The translations under genes were made by a program, and so were the position numbers. Of a stretch of 64,000 bases of DNA, positions 23,270 through 35,228 are shown piece after piece. Source of the stretch: Haemaphysalis longicornis (taxonomy: Eukaryota > Arthropoda > Arachnida > Ixodida > Ixodidae); contig CM023454.1 of the NCBI GenBank assembly GCA_013339765.2, positions 37,562,950 to 37,626,949 on the forward strand. The letters are read 5' to 3'. The notes below the pieces were generated by a model. It did not search any database. It was not told the DNA's origin and was given only the letters and a program-made list of their open reading frames with translations. Position 1 is the first letter of the stretch. Each line of letters opens with the position of its first letter.

Positions 23270-24660
23270 TTTTCACAATTGTGCAGTTTCAAAATCAGCA
23301 TCGTGGCAAAGGACGGTGATCATCAGCCTTGCAGGAGTACTTACGATGACTAGTGCCTCGGCTGTCTATTGGGGCGGATTGTCTAGGCTTGAGCGTGTTG
23401 ACGGTAAGTAACTACGTGTCCTTGTTGTGGACATGATATGTCATGTTGGGTGTCGTGTAAGGCGAGGTGTTGTCGTCAGGCTGTGGGCACGTCGTGAATC
23501 ATGGTTTGTGTGTGTGATACGTAGATGGAGGATTTTAATTTTCAGCCGTAGTGCAACTTCACCTACTGAAGTTGCTACTTTTGGATTCCTCTTCGTGGGC
23601 TTGAGTACTTTCCACGTGCCACTTCACCGGTGCTGCTGCGGCTCGAAGATAGATATTGCGAACAGACAAGTCATTGCTGGACCATGGCTGGTCCGAGGTA
23701 GGCTCTCGTCGATCTCACATTGTCTGAACTCAGTGAGGGGCTGCAGTGGGTGGCCGTAGAAACATCGAAGGCCGAGGTTTATGCAGAGGCAGCAACGGTA
23801 AACGTGGTTGGCTATGCCGCAGTGGTATCACATCAGACGATTACGTGCGGATAATCATACGTCTGTCTTCTTCGTCGCCTGGTTTTTGAGTGCAGTGGTC
23901 GGGCGGGTGGCATTGGGCGGCGCTACTGCCAGGCCTCTGAGGAGTAGTAATAGCTGGGGATGGCGAGGAAACCGCGGCGAGAAGGTTATAGATTGTGGCT
24001 GGCGGGGTGTTTCTCACGACGTACAAGTCACATTGTCCAAGGAAGCAAATTGGGGTTGCTGCGGTGCTGAATAAAACAACCCCAGTTCCTTTCTTAATAC
24101 TGCTCGATGGTTTCCGGTAGGTTATGTATTGGCATCGTTGTCCTGTCCATGGAGTAAGCATTGCCTGTGCCAGCGAAATTAGCGTCATAATACTAAACTC
24201 GCAGTTCGAGGGCCTTCGGTGTCTGGGTAAGATTGGTTAGAAATACCTCGTAGGTTTTGGGCGTATAACGAACAAGCAAAGCCATCAGTTTCTTCCTTCA
24301 CAGCCCGCATACGAGGCCTAAATTATTCTCTCCACCATTTCAAGGAGAGCACGCCTGCAGACCCTCTTCTATCTCTTCAACGAACACCCCAATACATTGG
24401 TTACGGTGTTGCGTGCGCATCTGCAGCAAGAACCCTGCCCGATCTTTTCTCACAACCATGGTGAATCTCGTTAAAAATTGCCTTTATTATGGTGTCACAG
24501 AAATTGGATATCTCACGGTGTTCGGACCGAATTTGTGGCTCCATCTTCAATGTAGAAGTGTACTTGCCTCATTGTCTCACTGTCGTTCTATTGGTTAGAA
24601 AGTCTTACCCATGCCAATTGCTCAAGCCAATCTTCCGGAGCCTCCAAAGGTGACTCGTAA
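23270..24660 (-). pseudogene. gag: Ty3/gypsy gag remnant with zinc knuckle (minus strand)
   Basis: Read from about 24660 downward, with several frameshifts and stops: PEDWLEQLAWV and HFYIEDGATN (capsid N-terminal pattern EDWL...YFxLEDxART), then LMALLVRYTPKTYEVF (LFAGLVRNPPKTVxEF), then LRKELGLFYSAPQQPQFASL. A degraded CCHC knuckle YHCGIANHVYRCC with LGLRCF follows at about 23800. This is the order of gag in the same broad family as 9278-11134. No pol follows. The 24661-25030 stretch upstream is not clearly part of gag. Confidence 0.78.
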
Positions 24661-25164
24661 AATGTTGGGGGCTTCCTGCGTTGTTAAAGAACGACAAAGA
24701 ATTTTGTTGCAGGTATCACGCTGCCCCCGCTGTTCATGGTTGCAGTCATGGCATCTTATTTCATTGCTGTTCCTGGAAGCAGCTTAAACTGGGATTGCAG
24801 TCTGTCCTGCCAGCGGCTGCGTCCGGCTTCATCTTCCTTGACGACTTCCAGGGAGGTTATGGAGCATGTAATGAGCTCCTCCACCAGATGCTCACGGTAG
24901 CAAAGTCCGTCGCTGCTTTTTTAAGAAAGAGAGTGCATTGGAACAAATGTGTGACCCTTACAACTCAAAGAATACCCTGGCGGCGAAGGAGAACTGACCA
25001 ATATTACGTGCGCCGGCGAGCGTCGTAGAAAAAGTATGCCGCCAGTCTGTCTCAGCTGGAATTTCTCCCTAGGCGTATTGCTTCTAAAACCATTGAATTA
25101 CATCGTGAAGGGTGTAGATAAAAGTATATTCAAGTTTAGTAACGCAAGGAAAACAATGCCGATA

Positions 25165-28105
25165 AATGAAGCAAAAAATAAAACATCACAAAACTTCACA
25201 TCACTTTATTACCCTAAAGGACCCCTACTGGTGGCATTACATAAGGGGTTGGAAACAGGATACTACAAATGGCCGTACAATATCCGAATGGATATAAGTA
25301 CGAACAGAGGTAACCACTACCAAAAGGAAAAGAATACATCTGCAGGATCGGTATAAACATGAACACGCGTAACACCGTGCAGAAAAAAAACAACAAAGAG
25401 AAAGGAGAACCACGAGAACAAAAAGACACCACTCTTGAATATTCAAATTGAAAAGAAGCGAGTGGCCTTTTGTGTAAATGTTGTGTGACACCTTATGATG
25501 GCAAAATCAGCTGAAAGCCATTTCAGTCGGAGGCTGCGCGAACGAAGGAGGAGGAAAATGTCGTGGTACGGGCGGGTGGCTGGGCGACATGAAACGAATG
25601 AGTGGTTCGGTGAGATATGCCAACAGCAGGCAATATATAGGGCGGGTGACCGAGAGGACTGTGGTGGAACATTGGAACAAAATGAGGCTGGTAACCCTAC
25701 GACGAACGTTAAGGTTTAATGATCAGATTCGTATTTAAGAGATAAAACAATCAGGTTGTACAAATATGAGAAATGAATGATTATAGCTCCTCGATTCTGG
25801 AATGATTCAACTGCACCGGTTAAGTATGCTTGATGAGCGCTGATGATAGGAGACGTGTATTCCAGTTGGGTGCGAAATTAATTATTTGTAGGCTAGCAGA
25901 TTTATATGAAAAGGTGCATGACGTAGTTGTCGATTTAAGAACCCAAGCGAACTGTTAGCTGATAATATGATGTTTGTAATATGTTCGCGCCATGATAAAC
26001 CGTCACTCCAGTGACTCCCAAGCACTTATAAGTAATGACATTTCCCAATGCACGCTACCGATTTGATAAAAATAGATGAGTTGGCGGCGGTGACGGTCAA
26101 AAGAGAGGGACTTGCAATTATTTGGGCTTAGTGTGATGAGCCAACGATCGCACCAGTTAAGCACATGGTTAATTCATCTTCAATGCAACTTGAGCTAATG
26201 TGATGGTAATGGTACGGTATAATAAACAATCATCTGCAAATATAGGAATATTGCTGGAAACATGAAAATCTAGATCGCTAATTTTTATTACGGATAATAA
26301 GAGGCCGAAAACCAACCCTTGCGAGACACCTGAAGTACGGAAAAGGGGTAAGAGTTATGACCACACACAGTAACAACTTGGGAGCAATTAGTCAAAACTG
26401 TGAAATCCAAGTTAAAATTTAGGGTTTAAGTTAATTGACGAGCGTTTTAACATCAGGGGTTTTGGGGGTACTTTGTCGAGTGCTGTTGCAAAGTCAAGAA
26501 AGATGGTGTTAGTCTGTATAATATTGCCCAGGTTATCGAGCAGGTCATGAAGGAAAAGGGCAAATTGGGTTTCCACAGAAAATGTTTTTTTTAAATCCGT
26601 GCTGTGCGTGATGAAAAGTTATGACATTCCAAGAAGTGCCCAATTTACGCGTAAATGACGCGTTTCATGAGCTTGCAAGGCAAGCTTGTAAAAAAAAGGG
26701 GGGATAATTCATCACACATGCAATATCAATTGATTTTTAAACTAAAATGATCTTTCCAATTTTTCCAGTGTATTGGTAGGTTACCTGGGGTTAATGACTG
26801 ACTGAACATCAGTGACAAATACATGGCAGGTATGTGTGTGGTATTTTTCAGAAATTTTGAATTAATATTGTCAGATTCCGCTGAAGAAGTGACTTTTAGT
26901 TTGTCGAATAAAGATATTCCAGCAGCGATGAACTCATTACTCGGAATTCCAGAGACAATGCTACACGGAAAATCGAAAGAGGACTGTTAGTTTCGTTTGT
27001 GAACATGGAAAAGAACACTGCGTTGTATAAATCTGCGAATTCACAATCGCTAACTTCCCCACCCGAAGGAATATTAAAAACAATTCCTTGCGTTTTTAGG
27101 GTTATTCAGCTCCCAAAACTTTCCAAGGTTATTCAGTAAAATGTTCGAAAAATTTCTAGAAAAAAGGTTCTTTTTGTGGTTCCAATGCCATTATAATAAA
27201 AAAGTTTAGGATTCCTTATACGAGCTCCATGCGGTGCTGGTTGATGCGGGCTTAGCCGCACAAAAAAGTAGTTCTTTTTTCTGATTGTTAGGCCGCTTCA
27301 AAAGTTTGGAAACCAAGGTTTTTGGGGACTAGAACAGAAGGTAACAGCGTGAATAAATTTGTTTGTTAGCTCGTAATTTTATCTTCGATAAATACCCAGT
27401 TTTCCTTCAGTTATCGTTCAATTAACGATTTTTTCAAAACAAGGTACGAATGCTTCGAGTTCAGCGAATATTGCATTCTAATCCCCCTTGTCGTATAGAC
27501 GTATAGATTTACTACATGATTTGCGTAGTTCCGGGACCAATTCAAAAACAGCAAAAAAACTCTTTGGTCGGTAATCTCACGAAGATGTGTAATATGTGAT
27601 AAGATTTCAGGTTTAGTTGTCAGTATCAGGTACAGAATAATATATTTAACACGTGTAGGTTCTGTTATTAGCTTGTCAAGTTACATTTAGGCAGTAGTAA
27701 TAAATTTTTTTGTTATTCACTGGCCTGTTAATATTGGCTGGCGTCATTCCAATCAATGTGAGGAAAATTGAAGTCTCCAAAATCTGCGATATGCCCGGCA
27801 GAATATCTAGTTGTTAGCTAGTTGAGTATACTGTTTAGATTTTGTGCGAAATCTGGGTTATTGTTCGGTGGCCGATAGCACACACCTAGCAAAAGTGTCT
27901 CAGGTACAGCGCGCTAGCCAAACCACAGAATTTCGAGCTTACCCTGGATATTTATCCGTGAACAGGATAATGGCTTATCGGCAGCAATGAGTACGCCCGG
28001 ACCATGTGTTTGTTTTCTGTCTTCCAGAAAAACAATAAAATCTGGCAATTTAGCACAGAACCTCAATAAATAACAAAACTTCTTGAGCTATTTGGTTCAT
28101 GTTAT
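25165..28105 (-). mobile_element. Near-complete, decayed L2/CR1-like non-LTR element (minus strand)
   Basis: From about 28100 downward the minus strand gives an endonuclease portion, then RT, then a T-rich 3' UTR. The UTR contains CCCCTTATGTAATGCC (about 25228-25243) and GGGTAATAAAGTGATG near its end at 25165-25215. The same 3' UTR signature ends the element at 9849-10716. A 230-bp segment at 25495-25720 does not fit and may be a separate insertion or a diverged part. No target-site duplication was resolved. Confidence 0.8.
25740..28050 (-). pseudogene. ORF2 remnant of the L2/CR1-like element: endonuclease and RT
   Basis: Minus-strand translation with stops. The endonuclease remnant near 27990-27760 reads GPGVLIAADKPLSC, LLLGVCYRPPNNNPDFAQ and ADFGDFNFPHIDWN (YRPP and GDFN.P.IDW are typical of L2/CR1 endonucleases). 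RT motif A is near 26490 (TIFLDFATALDKVP). Motif B is near 26310 (SGVSQGLVFGLLL, normally SGVPQGSVLGPLLF). Motif C is near 26230 (IFADDCLLYR, catalytic FADD retained). The thumb region follows (YKCLGVTGV). It is inactive through many stops. Confidence 0.85.
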
Positions 28106-28202
28106 TGGAGAGAATAAAAGGAAAGAATAACGGAAAGAATAATAGAAAGAATAATGGAAATAGAAAGAATAATAGACAGAATAATGGAAAGAATAATAAT
28201 AT
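28105..28202 (+). repeat. (GAAAGAATAAT)n imperfect microsatellite
   Basis: Nine or so imperfect units of GAAAGAATAAT/AGAATAATGG abut the 5' edge of the minus-strand L2/CR1-like element. Confidence 0.85.
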
Positions 28203-28640
28203 TCATAAACAACACTCTTACTTATATACTCGCCAGTCGTCACTCTTACTTATATGTATGGTAGTCGTCATAATTATCTGTATGCTGTATAGGTAGTGCG
28301 TGTGTTGTGCCTTCATGATGTTACTATTTTGTGATAGCCGTCAGCAAATGTTCATTCTGGCAGTAATCTTGATAGTGCACTCCTGGCCTGTATATAACTA
28401 AGAGTGTTTTTTATGAAAAAATAGTTGGAAGTTTGCGCCTGTATGTCGTGTTTGTTTCTTACTTCATCTTTTTCTGCTTAGCGCCTCCTCTTTTTTATCA
28501 ATATTCAGCGCTTCGCTTGGCATGCACTTGGCACAGCCGGTCTCGGATGTGTTAAACCCAAAAACATCAGTAAACGAACCCAATGGATAGTTTGCGGCAA
28601 GACTTGTAAGGTGGCTAGACACCTATAGGAGAAAAGAAGT
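28203..28640. other. No recognisable gene
   Basis: Contains a short repeated string CACTCTTACTTATAT at 28210 and 28236 and nothing else I can name. Confidence 0.35.
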
Positions 28641-28990
28641 CCCCAAGGCATGTTCAATCTCTTCCCGTATCACTTCGCCCATGCAGGCGGCTCGGTATGC
28701 GGCGTTGTTAAAGACGGTTCCACAGCTGGTGCCTGTACACTCAGTGTATGGAATGCACCAGAGCTAACACCCCGGAAGCAATCGCCTCCATGACCAGCGC
28801 ATGGATAGGGCGTTCTTACTCCCTCGTTTGTCTAGGTCATCGTGGCCAACCTAGAAGCCAATTCGGCCAGTGGGTTCTTGGGTGGCGGGTAAGGCATGCT
28901 ACAAGCTGTTGTCTCATGCCTAGCATCAGAAACCCAAGTTTCTTTCCTTCTATAGTTTCAGGGTGCGCATGGCCAAACTAACCGTTGAAT
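28640..28990 (+). pseudogene. Possible RNase H fragment of an I-type element
   Basis: Frames at about 28690-28800 read VVKDGSTAGACTLSV and (after a shift) EAIASMTSA. This vaguely matches the region between the first Asp and the catalytic Glu of I-type RNase H domains (AEEAAIALA). No further motif is certain. It could be chance. Confidence 0.25.
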
Positions 28991-29149
28991 ATACGCGCAA
29001 CCTATATCCCTTTGTTTCCTTTTCTTTTCTGCCATGCGGGGGCACCTGGCTGAGATCTGTGTTTTAAGCAAGTGGCTTGATCACTTTTTTGCCTTCGGTT
29101 TCCGCATGTGCTACACTATTTGATGAGGATAGTGGTTCGCCATAACTTC

Positions 29150-29386
29150 ATTATCTTAGAATAATTATCTTTCACCTCCTGGGTTCCCGATGTAATTCGG
29201 AGATTTTCTGAAGAACGGTGTCAAAAGATAGTGTCAGGTCAAACGACGCACCATTGGATTCGCCGACACTTGCCTAAACATAGGCTGTTGACTAGTTCAT
29301 CGCCGCTTTGTAATTTTTTGAGTACTTGGCGAAGAACAAGTTTCGTTCTCTGAAGTGAAGCCTGCGTCTTCTTTGGTGGCGTGACA
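29150..29386 (+). repeat. 3' end of a gypsy LTR followed by a primer-binding site
   Basis: The run CTTTGGTGGCGTGACA ends at 29386 and is followed two bases later by TGGTGAAGGTGCCGCG (29389-29404). The same arrangement (LTR ...GACA, TC, then TGxTGxAG) follows LTR A at 9256. The 5' boundary of the LTR is not defined and 29150 is approximate. Confidence 0.5.
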
Positions 29387-29514
29387 TCTGGTGAAGGTGC
29401 CGCGTACCCACCCTTAAGCTCCCTACGCTCTAGAGAAGCCAACGAAACACCGAAAGCCGACCCAGACAACGAATGCAGGTTTTGTCTCCCACTAGAAAGA
29501 GCCTAGAGGAATGC

Positions 29515-29900
29515 CGCCGCAACCGACACCATGGTGAGGGAAGCCACTCCTCAAATCGACCTGCAAGAGGCGCGGGAACCATCATCATCCTTCAGATTCC
29601 CTGCTGAAGAACCTGAGTACTGGTTGTAAAAAGTAGAACGCGTTCAGATCATCAGCAGGTGGTCGATGGAGAAACACTCAGCCATATGTTCTTCAGTCTA
29701 GAAGAGGCAGCTCACACTTGGTTCTGGAAGCACCAAAGCTTTCTAACCGTCTCTAGTCTATTTAAAGAAAGCTATTTAAAATATTCGCGGCCATCGTTCG
29801 GAACAATCCAGATAAAAAAGAAAACACACCCATTGCCTGGTTCGCGGCAGTATGGGGAGCCTCTATAGTCTGCCAAAGGCGCCAGTGTTGTGGTAGTGAC
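29515..29900 (+). pseudogene. gag: Ty3/gypsy gag N-terminal remnant
   Basis: After the leader, the sequence reads EEPEYWL, KVERVQIISRW and, one frame over, ETLSHMFFSLEEAAHTWFW, SSLFKESYLKY. This is the conserved EDWL...KLRHVYFxLEDAARTWFEN pattern of gypsy gag. An in-frame stop (about 29627) and a frameshift near 29660 disrupt it, and the remainder of the element is absent. Confidence 0.78.
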
Positions 29901-30555
29901 ACAACGCTCTCCCCCGGACGCACGTTTTGCCACTCTGTAGTTTTATGGACCGTTCTCTCATATATTTTTATAGTAATATTCTACTAGGCTTACCGCACCA
30001 TAATTTAAAAAAATGCTAATTGCTAGCCATTAGGGTTAACCACCCCCGATTATAGTAAATAGAAGGCTTGATGTCGCTGCACTACGATGCACAAGTGTCA
30101 TGGTGCTGCAGGTTGGTGCTCCTCCTGATTCGCTACCATGCTGCTTGCAGCCCGACGTACTTTTCCGGACAGCCTTGCTTTTGTTATGAAAGGCCTGTTG
30201 GGAGCTGATAACCGAAGACACTTTTAGCTTTTCCTTAATTATTTGGTCGTTAACCGAGTGAAGGCATTACGAAAAGAAATATAGTATTTCGTATATCTGA
30301 ATAAAAGCATTCTGGCACGTGTGCTGTAAATACCTTTGGTTTTGCTTCTGAACGTTGAGCAAGGCAAATATCACAACGATGGCTATTTGATAAACGTATC
30401 AATGACTAATGGAATGTGTAGAGTCGACAACGCTTATCTATTGCTCCATGGTGATTAAATATTTAGGCCGGTCTGAACGTTTGCTTCTAGTGCGCGCATG
30501 CCAGGAGCAATGATTGTTGCATAAAAAGATAGCGTTATTCAAGAAACCGTCTTTT
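29900..30555. other. No recognisable gene
   Basis: AT-rich with dense stops. A minus-strand 61-codon frame (30221-30036) has no recognisable feature. Confidence 0.35.
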
Positions 30556-30559
30556 TACT

Positions 30560-31500
30560 AGGGCACAGTGAGTGTTTTTCTTTCTCGGTGATGCAACACG
30601 GAAATTGTGCAGCACCTCAATGGAGAATGGGAAGGACGTTGGATGTCTGGCTTTAATAGAAAGAAAGAATTTCAACGAACCGCAGCCGCAGGCGGAATTC
30701 TCACGCGATGCTGCCCGTATTGACGAACCATCAATGTTGCTCCTGTGGGGGAACTCGGACACCGTCAAGATGTGTGTCCGGATCCTGAAACACCCATCTT
30801 GGTGCAGTGTCACGTGAAGAACTCTACCGCCGACCACGAGCGCGTGCCGACCTGTAGCCTCGGCGGACTTGACCACCCGACAGTGAGCCGAGACTGCCGC
30901 TTGAATCTCCGGCCACCACCGCCTCCTATCTGCGTCCTAGAACGAGGGCTCACATCGCAAGAAACAACAGGCTTCGACCGAGCAGCACCATCAAGCCCCA
31001 AGGACTACAAAACCGAAGCGCCCGGTCTTCATACACGTGAGCTAGTCGGCAGTCGTTGCTGTACCACGCATTGGTTCATATCAATTCCCACCCCTCCCTG
31101 GATCTACAAGTCCCCACCCACCACTGTCACTTACCCCTATTATGATAAACTAGAAAAAAAGACGCCTAACTCCGCGAGAAACTCGCCAAAATACTAAGGA
31201 ATTCGCGCATCTCCAAGACAACATAGCTCGTCTCCTTGCACATATTCAAACGTATACACATCCGCCCCACGAAATCATTCTAACCACTCCAACAGCTGAA
31301 AGCGCCCTCATTCCAGCGGTCGTTTCACTTAAAGAAACCATACCAACCAATCCAACAACCCAAAGTGGCCTCATTGCGGTTGTTAATTTACTCATGATTG
31401 TGGACATCCAACGCTACATCCATGGACTTGTTTCGGACCTGAAGGCGAAAATTCAAGTGGTTGTACAGGCTTTGCCACACTGCAAATTACAAAGAGAAAA
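30560..31500 (+). pseudogene. ORF1 remnant with zinc-knuckle region
   Basis: Frames around 30745-31200 read GHRQDVCPDPE (half of a CCHC knuckle; compare GHRPDVCPTG in the nested element's ORF1), then QCHVKNSTADHE, PTCSLGGLDHPTVSRDC (second knuckle, with one Cys lost) and a Pro-rich segment. A Lys/Gln/Thr-rich C-terminal region continues after a stop at 31195. The family role is RNA-binding by a gag-like ORF1 protein. It is broken by frameshifts near 30740 and stops. Confidence 0.75.
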
Positions 31501-31599
31501 ATACGCATGAAACCCAGACAAGATTCTCGGCCGCACCGGTGCAGGCACAGCCGCCCCTGCAGTGCACTGGTCAACCTAACCCAGAACTGGATACTCATC

Positions 31600-33790
31600 T
31601 TACCATTCTGGAAATGTAAGCCGTGATACACGGCCTAACAAGCAACCCCACTCCTGGACAGGATAACATCTCCAACAAACTTCTACGCAATAATGCACCC
31701 CATTACCTTCAAAAATCTGCTCACACAGATGAATGAACACTGAATGAAATGAACTCTCCTGGAACAGTGGAAACATGTAAATGTCACACTAGTCTACAAG
31801 CGCGAAAACCTTTATAACTCAAAAGCATCCGTCCTATCACATCGTGTGTGGGCGAACTTCTCGTGCATATGGTTCTCAATCGTCTCGCTCAATACATAGA
31901 GGACCATCACTGCTTTCCTACCACTATTTATGAATTTCCGCCCCATTTTTTTTACCGAAGACATACTGATACAGCGTAAACAAGATATAATAATGAAACC
32001 CTCAAGGAAACACAAATATTGGATGGTCGCACAAGATATAAAAGTGCGCTTTGACAAATTCACACACCAAGCCATCGTACAAGATCTAGCTACTACCAAC
32101 TGTGCGTACAGACTTTAACACAGCGTCGCGGCACTTCTTAGCAACCGGACACCCAATCTGCGCTTCACCCATCTGCGCTCGGACGCTTTTTCAGCAATTC
32201 TCAAAAATGCACCTCGAGACTCCGTTATTACATCTCTACTCTTTCACCTTGCCATAAAAGACCTCCCACCACTCCTCGAAGATATTCCGCATCACCAAGA
32301 CGCTTTCTATGCGGACACCCTCACGCTATCGACACCCACTGGATCAATCGGGGATCATGATGAGGCACCTAAATTGGCAATTGACACCGCCCGACAATAT
32401 CTCTAGAACAGAGGTCTGTAGTGCTCTACTGAAAAGTTCCGTTTACTTAGGCTCAGCAAGTGGACTACCCGCAAGACCGCACACAGAATACCAGAACATG
32501 AATTATGTATAAATTATCGCCCTTTTAAAAATATCCCACACCTTTGGATATTTGGCCTTATATTACATAGAAACAGACCTGGCTTACAAGCTTTACCACA
32601 ATTGCAGCGCACACGTAAACACTTAAATCCAATCATCCTCCGCGTCTCTAGTCGTCGCTTTGAGCTTCCGAACAAGACACCGTATGCATAGCCCAACTGT
32701 TCTCATCAGCTGGATAACTTACGGCACTCCATACTTGGCCATGAGACCCCAAGAAATTCGGAAACTCGACGCCACCATTCCTCATGCGTACAAGTCTGCG
32801 TACAGATCACGCCCACGGAAATACCAACATTTCTCAGCCTACACTACAACGTTCCACCACGAGAAGATGAGAAGATTGGAATGCCAGCCGACATACGGCA
32901 ACACATCCGCGTAGCCCCTATCCCGAACTATGCTCCCGGTTTTCAACAATTCATGGCGTTCGGCATGATCGCACTTAATGCATCGGGACAACGGCCATTT
33001 ATCATGCACTTCATACACAGATGCATCCCCCTACGCCAATCAGAAAGCATATGCAGCCTGTGTATTTGACACGCAAGACACAAAACTAGTAGCAGCGACT
33101 GCTCTCATTCCCTGCCATCGAGGCTGCTGAGGAGTGTGTAATCGGTTTTGGTGCAACAACACGCGAAAAATTTCTTACTGTTAAAACCGATCCACAAACC
33201 GCATGCAGAAACTTTCTTATTGGCCGAATCTCTCAACCCACTCTCTCCTTTCTTTCAGAAGTTAAACGACTACCAGAACCTAATATCATCTGGTCAACTA
33301 GCTAACAGTCCCTTCAAGGGAACGAGGTCGCACACGCCTCTGCCCATCCTAATACACTCTGGGCAGTTACCTCAAATGGAGAAAACAACGAACGAACTGT
33401 CTCACAGCGATCACCATTTCCCACATTCATCGAAATCTTACACCCTACAAAAACGACCGCCCTCGCTTCCAACCATCTTATTCACCACGAAGGAACCACT
33501 TTCCGGCGCCTGTAAACCAATTCCTATCCCCTCGACACCCTACTAAACGATTTGTACCCACCCAATACCCTGCCACGCGTAACTTCTGCCCTGTTTCTGG
33601 CACGGTATATCACGTTGTAAGGGAGTGCCAACAGACCCACACTCTAACACCCTGTAACCTACCCTACCTATGAGCAGTGGGTGTAACAACTCTACAGCTC
33701 TGAGCTTTCGGACTAGCACCGACTGGTAGAACGGGCGTGGACGGCGAGCGAGCTCCACGACATCTTGTAATAAGAATACCTCTATCTGGG
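31600..33790 (+). pseudogene. ORF2 remnant: RT and RNase H
   Basis: RT motif 0/1 near 31640 (NPTPGQDNISNKLLR), then SIRPITSCVGELLVH with NRLAQYI near 31830, motif B to C near 32230-32340 (LFHLAIKDLPPLLEDI, then FYADTLTLSTP, where catalytic ADD has become ADT). RNase H lies near 33010-33340 (HTDASPYANQKAYAACVF, AIEAAEECVIGF, VKTDPQTACRNF where DSQ is expected, GNEVAHASAH). The catalytic residues are partly lost. The gene changes frame many times. Confidence 0.8.
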
Positions 33791-33958
33791 TGGAGGCCTA
33801 AGAACACCCTACTGCTGATTCCTACAATAAATGTTTGTGTCTCTCTCTTAGTAGACACCAAATTTTCATAACGTCTGCTCCCGCTCTACTAAACAAATTC
33901 TAACAAATTTTAAGCAGTTTCGCCTTGTGCGGTTGTTTTGTATTATTGTGCAATATAG

Positions 33959-34089
33959 CGGTGGTATGGTTTCAGTTACAAAGCATTATGCCGGAATGGG
34001 TTATGTATGCAGTACCTTCGCCATTGGACGGTGTTAAAAACGTATCTATATTTCGCAGCAGAGAGGGTGTCCAATTTTTATTTATTCAG
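33959..34089 (+). other. Possible exon (uncertain)
   Basis: An open stretch bounded by AATATAG upstream and TTCAG followed by GTAATG at 34090 (consensus-like donor) ends in phase 0. The reading is FQLQSIMPEWVMYAV...FRSREGVQFLFIQ. I do not recognise a domain. Taken with 34287-34559 it could be part of a host gene, but chance occurrence is quite possible. Confidence 0.2.
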
Positions 34090-34286
34090 GTAATGTATTA
34101 CATGTAAGCTTTTTGCTGTAACTATTGTTGCTGCGCTATACATGGCGAATTAGTAAAATAAAAATGATTGATTTCAGTGTAGGGTTTCAAGCCCTGTCGT
34201 CGGTTTATGTTCCTGCTTGAGAAGTTTGACACAAGAAGTGGCTGTCCATAATAAAACACAGAATATATTGTTTTCTTTCTAATTAG

Positions 34287-34559
34287 GGTCACTGGTACTT
34301 CAATGTGACATGGATGGTCTGGGAAAAAAAGGTCCAACATGACGAGGCAACCCCAAGTTACCGTTTTTTCGTCATCCCCAAAATGCCGAAACACCCAGCT
34401 GTATTTCCTTTTCTACACATCAACAAGCTTCAAGCCGTGCTCCGAAACCAAACTGTGGTTTTAGGACTCCTGAGTTCCGATCTTAAAAGATACTGCTCAT
34501 GTATGCCGAGCACATTGCTACCGAAAATTTGTGATGTACCTGGTTTTATTTTTAAGTAA
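34287..34559 (+). other. Possible terminal exon (uncertain)
   Basis: TTTTCTTTCTAATTAG (polypyrimidine tract plus AG) ends at 34286. It opens a 90-codon frame in phase 0, matching the phase of the preceding candidate exon. The frame starts GHWYFNVTWMVWEKK and ends in TAA at 34557-34559, with AATAAA overlapping the stop (34558-34563). The product has two nearby Cys (YCSC). I recognise no family. The gene-like layout is suggestive, but there is no independent support. Confidence 0.25.
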
Positions 34560-34906
34560 TAAAATCGTTGAGGCTGGGTAAACTTGCCCTCTCTTCTGAT
34601 CATCAAAAAGCCGAATGATCGTTCTTCATATACGGGTTCTACTGTGAAGTAGAATAGCGACATTAAAGGGTAGTTTTCGAACGTATCTACCACAAGAGTT
34701 GGTTCGCTAAGACTTACGGCTGCTGGTTTGGGTTGGCTGTTCTCTTTACAGTGAGCTGTTTTAAAATGGCAACCTTTGTACCCGTCCTTTACGAAGTATT
34801 TTAGATGGCCGTGAAAAAAAATTTTACGCTGTAGCTTAACATGCCTCTTCCGCATTTCCAGGATTTTCGTGATAGGCCTTTTTTTAACTCCCACAGCGCT
34901 TTTCAC
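34430..34906 (-). other. Unassigned 158-codon open frame
   Basis: A minus-strand frame with a Lys/Arg-rich start (about residues 5-30), a middle containing GCHFKTAHC and FENYPLMSLFYFTVEP, and no transmembrane segment. It overlaps the plus-strand candidate exon at 34430-34559, so both cannot easily be real in full. I considered a tick lipocalin-like secreted protein, but the characteristic cysteine spacing and signal peptide are not visible. Confidence 0.22.
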
Positions 34907-34964
34907 GGCTCGTCTTCTGAGCGTAGTTCACACCTTGAAAGGCGATCTGTTTAAAGGCAATATG

Positions 34965-35228
34965 TTATTTTAATTCATGTTTGAACATCATGTCGTCATA
35001 AACTAAACAATTGTATAGGTCACTAAAGGCACGATGGTTACTGTAAAATACCAAGAATTCGTTTTTTTTCTGCTCTAATAAGAGGAATATATCGCAGAAC
35101 GTCTCTCCTAGCGCGAGCTGCGTTTGTTTACCTGCGAAATCTGCTGGATGGCATGTTATTTGATTTTTACGCAGGGTTCTACAGGAGTCCGTCGTAAAAC
35201 GCCAGCTTATTTCTTGTTCGTGTACCAC
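34965..35228 (-). other. Unassigned 87-codon open frame
   Basis: A minus-strand frame upstream of and in the same direction as 34906-34430, containing three Cys (SCRTL, ITCHP, FCDIF) and YNCLVYDD. It could be an upstream exon of the same gene, or chance. No family is recognised. Confidence 0.2.

Larger units (their letters stand above)
30560..33852 (+). mobile_element. Decayed I-superfamily element with internal deletion
   Basis: An ORF1 remnant (zinc-knuckle region) is followed by sequence that goes directly to RT and RNase H. The endonuclease domain is missing or unrecognisable. The 3' end is ACAATAAATGTTTGTGTCTCTCTCTTA at about 33826-33852. Its AATAAA plus CT-repeat tail is very like the tail of the element nested in the gypsy copy (54233-54265 on the minus strand). 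Many stops indicate an old copy. No target-site duplication was found. Confidence 0.8.

Noticed and set aside
25495..25720. 74-codon Arg-rich plus-strand frame as a gene
   Set aside because: It lies inside the span of the minus-strand L2/CR1-like element, is short and has no recognisable motif.
34430..34906. Assignment as a tick salivary lipocalin
   Set aside because: Some aromatic and Cys-containing strings were suggestive, but no signal peptide or lipocalin cysteine pattern could be traced, so no family name is given.
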